58,521 nt of DNA. Origin: JBBKXP01 sp038251315. GTDB taxonomy: Bacteria; Pseudomonadota; Alphaproteobacteria; Rhodobacterales; Rhodobacteraceae. Where the stretch lies: NCBI GenBank assembly GCA_038251315.1, contig JBBSBK010000008.1, positions 1-58,521 of the forward strand, given 5' to 3'. Shown here piece after piece: positions 16,859 through 24,564 of this stretch. The notes under the pieces were generated by a model. It saw only the letters and a program-made list of their open reading frames with translations, did not search any database and had not been told where the DNA came from. Every line of letters starts with the position of its first letter. Position 1 is the stretch's first letter. Made by a program: the position numbers and the translations under genes.

Positions 16859-17416
16859 GTGACTCCTGCATTCATCATCCTCATCGTCGCACTGCCGCTG
16901 GCTGCAGGCCCGTTCGCCCATCTTCGCCGCGCCGCGCCTTGGCAGCTTATGACGGCGGTCGGTGCCGGATGGCTGAGGGCAGCGGTGATCTGTCTGTTCG
17001 AATGGCGAAATCCTGTGGTCGTGCACCTGATGACCGGCGGCATGGACCGCGCCTATCACGATACTTATTATCTCATCGGCTTTAGCCAGAACCTGACTGG
17101 AATCGCTGCACTGGTGCTTCTGGCTGGTACAGTGACGTGGTTGCAGACACGGGCTGGTGCGATGAGCAGGCCGGTTTTGACCCACATCCTGTTCTGGATC
17201 TGGACGGCAGGAATGATTGCCACGGTTTTGATCGGTCCGTTGATGATCGCTTTTGTTGGCATGCCACGTCGCTATATCGAATATCCCGATATTTTTACAC
17301 GCATCACCTATGCGTCGGCGATCACAGCATTAACGGCAATCGCCGCTTTGCTGGCGCTCGGCCTGCTGTTGATCTGGTCGATTTGGCGCACTTGGCAGAC
17401 CCGCCAAAGGGGCTAG
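16859..17416 (+). CDS. Miniature COX I-derived membrane protein lacking heme ligands
   Basis: A 185-residue protein with about five hydrophobic helices, starting GTG at 16859 without a strong RBS. It carries two motifs of cytochrome oxidase subunit I: DRAYHDTYY at 63-71 and GMPRRYIEYP at 134-143. The distance from the motif His to the second motif's Gly is 67 residues, exactly as in the adjacent CtaD. In CtaD these are the Mg-site His/Asp and the heme-propionate arginines. The heme a3 and heme a ligand histidines are replaced by Phe75 and Gln77, so it cannot hold the hemes. Codons in the shared motifs differ almost only synonymously, arguing for selection on protein. The first ~60 residues do not align. 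Function unknown; an oxidase assembly or accessory role is a guess. Confidence 0.85.
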   Translation: MTPAFIILIVALPLAAGPFAHLRRAAPWQLMTAVGAGWLRAAVICLFEWRNPVVVHLMTGGMDRAYHDTYYLIGFSQNLTGIAALVLLAGTVTWLQTRAGAMSRPVLTHILFWIWTAGMIATVLIGPLMIAFVGMPRRYIEYPDIFTRITYASAITALTAIAALLALGLLLIWSIWRTWQTRQRG

Positions 17417-17425
17417 ACTAACGCC

Positions 17426-17917
17426 ATGCCCTACGAATGGACCACCCCACCACCCGATGGCACCACGGCCAGCCTCGCGCTCTGGCCCTACCGGTCGTTG
17501 CCCAAGCGGGGATTTGTGACGTTCATCGCGATCACCGCCGCTATGGTCGCGGTGCCGTTGCTGGCGGTCGTCGGCTCGCCGGTCCTGTGGGGCATCCTGC
17601 CGTTCATCGCCGCTGCGATCGGCGGGGTCTGGTGGGCGCTGCAGCGCAGCTATCGCGACGGGTCCGTGCTTGAGGAACTGACGTTGTGGCCAGATCGGAT
17701 CACACTGGTGCGCGACAACCCCCGCGCTCCCCGCCAATCGTGGGAGGCAAACCCGCATTGGGTGCGCGTCGAATTGCACCCAAAGGGCGGGCCGGTCGAA
17801 CATTATCTGACCCTGACGGGCGGCCCCCGCGAGGTCGAAATCGGCGCGTTTCTGAGCGTCGATGAAAGGCGCGCATTGTTTGGCGAACTCTCGGACTGTC
17901 TGCAGCGCGTGGGTTGA
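17426..17917 (+). CDS. DUF2244 family membrane protein
   Basis: A 163-residue protein with two adjacent hydrophobic helices (about 31-51 and 54-72), a short loop and a soluble C-terminal domain with WPDRITLVR, WEANPHWVRVELHP and VEIGAFLSVDERRALFGEL, the DUF2244 signature. Members are widespread in alphaproteobacteria, frequently near respiratory oxidase genes; no biochemical role is established that I know of. It starts nine bases after the mini-COX I stop, so the two are probably co-transcribed. Confidence 0.85.
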   Translation: MPYEWTTPPPDGTTASLALWPYRSLPKRGFVTFIAITAAMVAVPLLAVVGSPVLWGILPFIAAAIGGVWWALQRSYRDGSVLEELTLWPDRITLVRDNPRAPRQSWEANPHWVRVELHPKGGPVEHYLTLTGGPREVEIGAFLSVDERRALFGELSDCLQRVG

Positions 17918-18109
17918 AACCCACCTTACGCGATCCCCGCATGATCCGATGGCGGCGATGCCCCGGCCCTTCACGCTCTCCGGGGTTTCGGAGACCAATG
18001 CAGGGACACGACTCTGCAAATTCACTTTGCCGTAACAACTCCCCCCGGAGGGGCCGCAATCACAAATCGATGACCGTTGAAAGAGACCGGTAAGATGGGT
18101 TTCAACCCA
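17910..18109. repeat. REP-like inverted repeat pair bounding 200 bp
   Basis: TGGGTTGAAACCCACCTTAC (17910-17929) recurs in reverse complement at 18090-18109 with one mismatch in 20. Each copy is itself an imperfect palindrome (TGGGTT/AACCCA). The interior has further small stems (CTCCG/CGGAG; GCAG/CTGC) but no gene. The layout resembles a REP/BIME doublet between the convergent DUF2244 and yqeY genes; no transposase is adjacent. Confidence 0.65.
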
Positions 18110-18116
18110 TCCGCCG

Positions 18117-18581
18117 CTACCCCAGCCGGTCCTTGACCAGCGGCCCGATCTTGCTGAAGTCCATCTGGCCAGTGAACTTCGCCTTCAGCGCCGCCATGAC
18201 CTTTCCCATGTCGCGAATACCGGTCGCGCCAACCTCGGCGATGGCGGCATCGAGCGCGGCTCGGCTTTCCGCCTCGCTCAACTGGCGTGGCAGGAATTCT
18301 TCGATCACCGCGATTTCGGCCAATTCCCGCGTCGCCAACTCAAGCCGGCCGCCTTCTTCGAAGGCGCGCGCGCTTTCATGGCGCTGTTTCACCATCTTGC
18401 CAAGGATAGTCAGGATCACGTCGTCGGTGATGCCGCTTTCGTCGCCTTCCGCACTGCCGCGCAGGGCGATTTCGCGGTCCTTGATCGCGGCGTTGATCAG
18501 GCGCAGGGTCGAAAGGCGGTCGGCATCCTTGGCCTTCATCGCCGCTTTCAATCCGGCGCTGATCCGGCTTTGCATGTCCAT
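18117..18581 (-). CDS. yqeY: GatB/YqeY domain protein
   Basis: A 154-residue helical protein homologous to the tail domain of GatB, the tRNA-dependent amidotransferase subunit that binds tRNA. It shows the family opening RISAGLKAAMKAKDADRLSTLRLINAAIK and the C-terminal MGKVMAALKAKFTGQMDFSKIGPLVK. The ATG at 18581 is preceded by AAGGGA; an upstream ATG at 18632 has no RBS and would add an unrelated tail. It is divergent from carA. A tRNA-related role is inferred from the fold. Confidence 0.92.
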   Translation of the reverse strand: MDMQSRISAGLKAAMKAKDADRLSTLRLINAAIKDREIALRGSAEGDESGITDDVILTILGKMVKQRHESARAFEEGGRLELATRELAEIAVIEEFLPRQLSEAESRAALDAAIAEVGATGIRDMGKVMAALKAKFTGQMDFSKIGPLVKDRLG

Positions 18582-18766
18582 GCCCGTGGTCCCTTTGTCC
18601 GGTCGAGGTGCGATCGCCACCCATAAACCCAACCCGGGGTCCTGACAACAGCCGCTTACTGCAGGTCAGGCGCACCCCTGAACCGGGTCTTGACCCTTCC
18701 TTGGCCAGCCCTTAGGACCGCGCAATCCGACCGACCCAAATCCAAAAACATGCAGGGACATCACCG

Positions 18767-19927
18767 ATGCCGCACCGCGCCGCTGCAACCGCCACCGCCT
18801 GTCTGGCCCTTGCCGACGGCACGCTGTTTTATGGCAAAGGGTTCGGGGCAACCGGGCAGGCGCAGGCCGAACTGTGTTTCAACACCGCGATGACCGGCTA
18901 TCAGGAAATCATGACCGACCCGTCCTATGCCGGGCAGATTGTCACCTTTACCTTTCCCCATATTGGGAACACCGGCACCAACGCAGAAGACGACGAAACT
19001 GCTGCGCCCGTCGCCGCCGGGATGGTCGTCAAATGGGACCCGACCGCGTCAAGCAACTGGCGCGCCACCAGTGATCTGACAGCATGGCTGACCGCCAGGG
19101 GCAGGATCGGGATCGGCGGCCTCGATACCCGCCGCCTGACCCGCGCGATCCGCCAGCAGGGCGCACCGCACGTCGCACTTGCCCACGATCCGGAGGGCAA
19201 GTTTGACATCGACGCGCTGGTCAAGGCGGCCCGCAGCTTCAAGGGGCTGGTTGGCCTCGATCTGGCCAAGGACGTGACCTGTGCGCAGTCCTATCGCTGG
19301 AACGAGATGCGCTGGGCCTGGCCACAGGGCTACGAACCGCAAACTGCACCCACCCACCGCGTCGTCGCCATCGACTACGGCGCCAAGCGCAACATCCTGC
19401 GATGCCTTGCCAGCGCCGGCTGCGACGTCACCGTCCTGCCCGCATCCGCCTCGGCTGGCGACGTGCTGGCACTGAACCCTGACGGGTTGTTCCTGTCCAA
19501 CGGTCCCGGCGATCCGGCGGCGACCGGCGCCTACGCTGTTCCGATGATCAAGGGCGTGATGGACCGATCCGCCATGCCGGTCTTTGGCATCTGTCTGGGC
19601 CACCAGATGCTCGCTCTGGCCCTCGGGGCCAAGACCATCAAGATGAACCACGGCCATCACGGCGCCAATCATCCCGTCAAGGACATGGAAACCGGCAAGG
19701 TCGAGATCACCTCGATGAACCATGGCTTTACCGTCGACAGCCAGACCCTGCCTGCCGGGGTCAAGGAAACCCATGTGTCGCTGTTCGACGGGTCCAACTG
19801 CGGGATTCGCATGGCCCACCGCCCGGTGTTTTCCGTGCAATACCACCCCGAGGCAAGCCCCGGCCCGCAAGACAGCTACTACCTGTTCGAACGCTTTGCC
19901 GCCGCGATGGCGGCACGCGCTGGTTGA
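18767..19927 (+). CDS. carA: Carbamoyl-phosphate synthase small subunit
   Basis: Glutaminase subunit that releases ammonia from glutamine and passes it to CarB for carbamoyl phosphate, feeding arginine and pyrimidine synthesis. 386 residues: an N-terminal CPSase small-chain domain (about 10-140, with the Cys-Phe-Asn-Thr and MTGYQE motifs) and a class I glutamine amidotransferase domain with Cys276 (FGICLGHQM), His360 and Glu362 (QYHPEASPGP). An AGGGA site precedes the ATG. The 185-bp leader from yqeY shows no attenuator I could identify. carB is not in the window. Confidence 0.96.
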   Translation: MPHRAAATATACLALADGTLFYGKGFGATGQAQAELCFNTAMTGYQEIMTDPSYAGQIVTFTFPHIGNTGTNAEDDETAAPVAAGMVVKWDPTASSNWRATSDLTAWLTARGRIGIGGLDTRRLTRAIRQQGAPHVALAHDPEGKFDIDALVKAARSFKGLVGLDLAKDVTCAQSYRWNEMRWAWPQGYEPQTAPTHRVVAIDYGAKRNILRCLASAGCDVTVLPASASAGDVLALNPDGLFLSNGPGDPAATGAYAVPMIKGVMDRSAMPVFGICLGHQMLALALGAKTIKMNHGHHGANHPVKDMETGKVEITSMNHGFTVDSQTLPAGVKETHVSLFDGSNCGIRMAHRPVFSVQYHPEASPGPQDSYYLFERFAAAMAARAG

Positions 19928-19951
19928 ATTCCGGCGCAACCTGCGGCTGCA

Positions 19952-19967
19952 TTAACCCTCTGTTAAC
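19952..19967 (+). promoter_or_regulatory. CtrA binding site
   Basis: TTAA-CCCTCTG-TTAAC is a perfect full CtrA consensus (TTAA-N7-TTAAC). It lies 24 nt after the carA stop and 49 nt before the glycosyltransferase ATG, where it would overlap or adjoin a -35 element, so the glycosyltransferase is a likely CtrA-regulated gene. Confidence 0.7.
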
Positions 19968-20016
19968 CCCGCTGGCCCAAGCCTTTAGTGCAGGGTCCAA
20001 AAGGGAATGGGACGCA

Positions 20017-21882
20017 ATGACGATCCGGGCGATTTCCGGGGCCGGGGCACGGTTGCCTGAGGGTGAACAGCCAGCCTCGCCGATTGGTCAAATCCTGCTG
20101 CGTCGCGGCCTCGTTTCGGCCCGCCGCTTGCAGGAGGTCGAAATCGCCGCCGCCCGACAAGACACGCGGTTGGCCGACGCCCTGCGACTAAGCCTGGCCC
20201 TCCCCGCCGCCAAACTGGCCGAGGCCGAGGCCGAACTGGCCGGCACCGCCCTGATCGACCCGGTCAGCAGCCCTGCTGACCAACGCCTGATCTTGGCCTA
20301 TGGTCCGGCCGTCTGCCTGCGCCACGGCCTGTTGCCCTGGCGACGCGTCGGCGGGGCCACCGTCGTGTTGACCAGCCGCCCCGACCAGTTTGCCCGCCAC
20401 CGCGAGGCCCTGACCGCCCTGCTGGGGCCGATCCGCATGGCCATAGCTCGTGAAGACCAGATTCACCTTGCCCTGCAACGCCAGTCCGGCCCGGCGCTCG
20501 CCCGCGCCGCAGAAGCACGCGTCGCAGCCACCGAAAGCTGCCGGGGTTGGGATCATCGCCAGGCGCAAATGCGGGCCCTGTCGGCGCTGGCTGTTGCCGT
20601 TTCGCTGGCGCTGCTCGCCCCGCTGCTAACCCTTGCCCTTATCACCACATGGGCAGTGCTGACGCTGGTGCTGAACACCGCACTCAAGGTTGCTGCGACG
20701 GTTATCCACCTGCGCAGCCCAGCCGCAGCGACAGTATCGGCCAACCCGGTTCCGGCGCGGATGCCGGTGGTGTCGATCCTCGTGCCTCTGTTCCGGGAAC
20801 GGGCGATTGCCTCGCACCTGCTTGCGCGGTTGTCGGCGCTCGACTATCCACACGAACTGCTCGACGTCTGTCTGGTGCTCGAAGCGGATGATCTGACCAC
20901 CCGCGCCGCGCTCGACGCGACCAATCTGCCACGCTGGATGCGAGCGATCACCGTGCCGCAGGGGGTTCTCAAGACCAAGCCCCGCGCGTTGAACTACGCG
21001 CTCGACTTTGCCCGCGGGTCGATCATCGGGGTCTACGATGCCGAAGACGCGCCCGATCCTGCGCAAATCCGCGCCGTGGTCGCCCGCTTTGCGCAGGTCG
21101 GCCCCGATGTCGCCTGTCTGCAAGGCGTTCTGGATTTCTACAACGCCGAAAGCAACTGGCTGTCGCGCTGTTTCACCGTTGAATACGCCACATGGTTCCG
21201 CATCGTCCTGCCGGGGCTGGAACGGCTGGGGCTGGTGCTGCCGCTGGGCGGGACCACGCTGTTCTTTCGGCGCGACGTGCTGGAAGGTCTGGGCGGATGG
21301 GACGCCCACAACGTCACCGAAGACGCCGATCTGGGCGTCCGTCTGGCCCGCCACGGCTATCGCACCGAAATGATTTCCAGCGTCACTCAGGAAGAGGCCA
21401 ACGCCCGCCTTTGGCCCTGGATCAAGCAACGTTCTCGCTGGCTCAAGGGCTATGCGATCACCTACGGCGTCCATATGCGCAATCCGGGCCAGCTTTGGCG
21501 CGACCTTGGTGCCTGGCGATTCGTCGGGGTGCAGATGTTGTTTCTGGGCACGCTCAGCCAGTTCGCCCTGGCCCCGTTGCTGTGGTCGTTCTGGCTCATT
21601 CCGCTGGGATACGGGCATCCGCTGACAGCGCTGTTGCCGTGGTGGGCATTCATTCTGCTGGGCAGCATCTTTCTGCTGTCCGAAGGGGTCAATATCACCG
21701 TGTCAGCCATCGCAGTGACCAAGGCGGGCAAACCGCGCCTGATCAAGTGGACGCCGACGCTTCATCTGTATTTTCCCCTTGCCGCCATCGCGTCGTACAA
21801 GGGGTTTTGGGAACTGACCCGACGGCCGTTCTACTGGGACAAGACGGCGCACGGCATTTTCGCCCCGACGACCGGGCATTAA
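20017..21882 (+). CDS. Family 2 glycosyltransferase with GspE-type N-terminal domain
   Basis: A 621-residue membrane enzyme. Residues ~20-130 resemble the GspE/MshE N-terminal domain (IGQILLRRGLVSARRLQE...), which in relatives binds c-di-GMP. Helices at about 188-230 follow, then a GT-A domain: DAEDAPD at 341-347, acceptor-side TEDADLG with Asp438, and Q471-R-S-R-W475, the QxxRW motif of processive synthases. Four or five helices close the C-terminus. It would polymerise a surface polysaccharide from a nucleotide sugar. The ATG at 20017 has AAGGG upstream and follows a CtrA box; a start at 19924 would overlap carA. Confidence 0.88.
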   Translation: MTIRAISGAGARLPEGEQPASPIGQILLRRGLVSARRLQEVEIAAARQDTRLADALRLSLALPAAKLAEAEAELAGTALIDPVSSPADQRLILAYGPAVCLRHGLLPWRRVGGATVVLTSRPDQFARHREALTALLGPIRMAIAREDQIHLALQRQSGPALARAAEARVAATESCRGWDHRQAQMRALSALAVAVSLALLAPLLTLALITTWAVLTLVLNTALKVAATVIHLRSPAAATVSANPVPARMPVVSILVPLFRERAIASHLLARLSALDYPHELLDVCLVLEADDLTTRAALDATNLPRWMRAITVPQGVLKTKPRALNYALDFARGSIIGVYDAEDAPDPAQIRAVVARFAQVGPDVACLQGVLDFYNAESNWLSRCFTVEYATWFRIVLPGLERLGLVLPLGGTTLFFRRDVLEGLGGWDAHNVTEDADLGVRLARHGYRTEMISSVTQEEANARLWPWIKQRSRWLKGYAITYGVHMRNPGQLWRDLGAWRFVGVQMLFLGTLSQFALAPLLWSFWLIPLGYGHPLTALLPWWAFILLGSIFLLSEGVNITVSAIAVTKAGKPRLIKWTPTLHLYFPLAAIASYKGFWELTRRPFYWDKTAHGIFAPTTGH

Positions 21883-21883
21883 C

Positions 21884-21932
21884 GCGTTTTGCGTTTTATC
21901 TGAAACAGAGGTATCGATCAAACGCAAAACGC
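21884..21932. terminator. Bidirectional terminator between glycosyltransferase and GntR gene
   Basis: GCGTTTTGCGTTT (21884-21896) and AAACGCAAAACGC (21920-21932) are a perfect 13-bp inverted repeat around a 23-base loop. It fills the 51-bp gap between convergent genes and has T/A-rich arms readable on both strands. Confidence 0.7.
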
Positions 21933-21933
21933 T

Positions 21934-22590
21934 TTAGCCGCCCCGCTGGACCGCCGCCGCGTCTAGTTTCAACCGGGTGACATAGGCTTTGGAAATATGC
22001 GCCCGCAAGGCCGCTTCGGCGGCAGGGCCGTCGCCTGCTGCAATCGCGCCGACAATCGCAGCGTGTTCGTTCAAAGCGTCCGTCCCGCGCCCTGCAACCG
22101 CCAGCGATGTGGTCGCCAGCAGGGCCATTGACCGATGCACAAGGTCCAGTTGCTGGACCAGAAACCGGTTGTGGCTGGCCAGATGGATCTGCTTGTGGAA
22201 CCTCCGGTTGGCGCGCGAAAGTGCTGCCGGATCGTCGATCAATGCCCGGTCGGCCTCCATCATGTCGCGCAGCACGCCAACCTCTTCGGGGGTTGCATGG
22301 CGGGCGGCCAGACGGGCGGCCAGCCCTTCCAGCTCGCCGCGCACGACATAAAGTTCGGCCATCTGCGTGTGGTCCAGCGAGGCAACGATCAGCGACCGGC
22401 CGTCGCGGGTCAGCAGGCTTTGGGTTTCCAGCCGTTGCAGTGCCTCGCGGATCGGGGTGCGCGACACGCCGAACCGGTCCGCCAGATCGCTTTCGACCAG
22501 CCGGTCGCCGGGTTTGTACACGTGGCTGTCAATCGCTGCGAGGATCAGCGCATAGGCGTCTTTTTGGCCGTTCTTGGGGTCTTGCATCAT
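21934..22590 (-). CDS. GntR family transcriptional regulator, FadR subfamily
   Basis: A 218-residue repressor-type protein. The N-terminal winged helix has the GntR pattern (PGDRLVESDLADRFGVSRTPIREALQRLE); the C-terminal helical FCD ligand domain includes HNRFLVQQLDLVHR, with HKQIHLASHN and NEHAAIVGAI supplying candidate metal/acid-binding His and Asp. FCD members sense small carboxylates. I take ATG 22590 (MMQDPKNG); the second ATG (22587) is equally possible because GAGG lies just upstream. Its regulon is not evident from the neighbours. Confidence 0.9.
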   Translation of the reverse strand: MMQDPKNGQKDAYALILAAIDSHVYKPGDRLVESDLADRFGVSRTPIREALQRLETQSLLTRDGRSLIVASLDHTQMAELYVVRGELEGLAARLAARHATPEEVGVLRDMMEADRALIDDPAALSRANRRFHKQIHLASHNRFLVQQLDLVHRSMALLATTSLAVAGRGTDALNEHAAIVGAIAAGDGPAAEAALRAHISKAYVTRLKLDAAAVQRGG

Positions 22591-22687
22591 GCCTCGCTGA
22601 ATTGTCCGCCCGACCTTGCCCCGTGGACGGCAGGCAATCAAGCCATAGCCGTTGCGCACCATCCCGCCGCCCCCTAGGGTCCATCAC

Positions 22688-23332
22688 ATGGTTGCCGCCT
22701 CGTTCCGCCACGTCCGCGCGTGGGTCTTTGACCTTGATAATACGCTCTACCATCCGTCGGCCCGTCTGTTCGACCAGATCGAGGTGCGGATGACCGACTA
22801 CGTGAAATCGGTTCTGGGCGTAAGCGAGGCCGAGGCGAACCATCTGCGCGATCTTTACTGGCGCCGCCACGGCACCACCCTTGCCGGGTTGATGCAGGAA
22901 CATGGCATTGATCCCGACCCCTATCTGATCGCGGTCCACGACATCGATATGACCCACCTGACCGCCGATCCGGGGCTGGCGGCGGCGATCAGCGCCCTGC
23001 CGGGACGCCGCATCGTCTATACCAACGGGTCCGAACCCTATGCCCGCCGGGTGCTGGCCGCACGTGGGCTAACAGGAATATTCGATGCGGTTTACGGGGT
23101 CGAACACGCCGCTTACCGCCCCAAACCCCAACAGGCGGCGTTCGAGGCGATCTTTGCCTTGGACAGGCTGGACCCCGATCAGGGTGCCATGTTCGAGGAT
23201 GACGCGCGCAATCTGGCGGCCCCGCATGCGCTGGGGATGCGCACCGTGCTGGTCGGCGCGGCCCCCGTGCCCGCCGATCACATCCATCACCACACTGACG
23301 ATCTGCGGGCCTTCTTGTCGCAGTTGGTGTGA
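22688..23332 (+). CDS. Pyrimidine 5'-nucleotidase, HAD superfamily
   Basis: A 214-residue HAD hydrolase. Motif I VFDLDNTLY supplies nucleophile Asp15 and acid/base Asp17; motif II is YTNGS, motif III Lys in YRPKPQ, motif IV FEDDARNL. The SDT1/PHM8-like subgroup with DLDNTLY is usually annotated as pyrimidine 5'-nucleotidase. AGGG precedes the ATG at 22688; an earlier ATG at 22652 would overlap GntR's alternative start region. It overlaps the next open frame by 4 nt only if that gene used its far upstream start. Confidence 0.9.
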   Translation: MVAASFRHVRAWVFDLDNTLYHPSARLFDQIEVRMTDYVKSVLGVSEAEANHLRDLYWRRHGTTLAGLMQEHGIDPDPYLIAVHDIDMTHLTADPGLAAAISALPGRRIVYTNGSEPYARRVLAARGLTGIFDAVYGVEHAAYRPKPQQAAFEAIFALDRLDPDQGAMFEDDARNLAAPHALGMRTVLVGAAPVPADHIHHHTDDLRAFLSQLV

Positions 23333-23373
23333 TGGGGGTTTTCCGGCCCTGTCGTACGGCCTATGTCTGGTAC

Positions 23374-24564
23374 ATGCAGCGTGTTGAAACCGATATCCTG
23401 ATCGTCGGCGGCGGGATCGCCGGATTGGCGGCGGCAGCGGCGTTTGGCGCGGCAGGGTTCCGCGTGATCTGCGTCGACCCAGCCCCACCCGTGACCGAAG
23501 CGGCAGCGGACGGGGCCGACCTGCGCACCACCGCGTTTTTGCAGCCGGCCCGCGATTTTCTGCACCGCGCCGGGCTGTGGGATGCGCTGGCCCCGCACGC
23601 CACCCCGCTTCAGATCATGCGGATTGTCGACGCGGGCGCGACACCCCCGGTCAGCCGCGATTTCGACGCGGCGGATATTTCTAACGAACCGTTCGGATGG
23701 AACCTGCCCAACTGGTTACTGCGGCGCGAGATGGTGGGGCGGCTTGCCATCCTCGATACCGTCGATTTTCGCCCCGGCATCGGTTTTGCCGGGATGCTGA
23801 CGCGGGCCAGCGGCGTGATGGCCAGTCTGAGCGACGGCACGCAGGTGCAGGCCCAACTGGTGATCGGGGCCGATGGGCGCGACAGCGCGGTGCGCCGCGC
23901 CGCAGGGATCGGCGCCAGCACCACCCGTACCGGGCAAAAGGCGCTGACCTTTGCCGTCACCCATACTGCCCCGCACGCCAATGTGTCGAGCGAAGTGCAT
24001 GCGGCAGGTGGGCCTTTTACCCTCGTTCCCCTGCCCGACGTTGACGGCAGGCCCTGTTCATCCGTCGTCTGGATGGATCACGGGCCTGCGACGCTGGCCC
24101 ATGCAGCCCTGTCCGTGAATGATTTCAACGCCGCCATCACCACCCGGTCGGCGGGCGTGATGGGCGATTTGACCCTTGCCAGCCCACGTCAGGTCTGGCC
24201 GATCATCAGCCAGATTTCCGATCGGATCGCGGGCGAACGCGTGGCGCTGGTGGCCGAGGCGGCGCATGTGATGCCGCCCATCGGCGCACAGGGGTTGAAC
24301 ATGTCGCTGACAGATGTGGCATGCCTGCTGGACCTTGCCACGGCCGACCGCGCCAATCTGGGCGATCAGGCGATGCTGGATACGTACCAAAGCCGTCGCC
24401 ACCCCGACATCCGCCTGCGAGTCGCCGGCGTGAATGCGTTGAACCGGGCGTCTATGGCGGGCAATCCGCTGCTGCATGATCTGCGCGCACTGGGAGTCCG
24501 GGCATTGCATGACGTTGCGCCAGTGCGGCGGAGGCTGATGAAACTGGGGTTGGGGGCGGCCTAA
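23374..24564 (+). CDS. FAD-dependent monooxygenase, UbiH/UbiF family
   Basis: A 396-residue flavoprotein hydroxylase of the ubiquinone-ring type. The FAD dinucleotide fold is GGGIAGLAAAAAFGAAGF near the N-terminus, the DG motif is VIGADGRDSAVRR, and the second FAD motif is VALVAEAAHVMPPIGAQGLN, where the usual GD(A)AH is EAAH. I start at ATG 23374, which places TDILIVGGG at the normal distance, though it has no clear RBS; GTG 23329 / ATG 23332 would add 14-15 residues. It ends in a 4-nt CTAA overlap with the opposing aminotransferase. The exact ring position hydroxylated is unknown. Confidence 0.88.
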   Translation: MQRVETDILIVGGGIAGLAAAAAFGAAGFRVICVDPAPPVTEAAADGADLRTTAFLQPARDFLHRAGLWDALAPHATPLQIMRIVDAGATPPVSRDFDAADISNEPFGWNLPNWLLRREMVGRLAILDTVDFRPGIGFAGMLTRASGVMASLSDGTQVQAQLVIGADGRDSAVRRAAGIGASTTRTGQKALTFAVTHTAPHANVSSEVHAAGGPFTLVPLPDVDGRPCSSVVWMDHGPATLAHAALSVNDFNAAITTRSAGVMGDLTLASPRQVWPIISQISDRIAGERVALVAEAAHVMPPIGAQGLNMSLTDVACLLDLATADRANLGDQAMLDTYQSRRHPDIRLRVAGVNALNRASMAGNPLLHDLRALGVRALHDVAPVRRRLMKLGLGAA

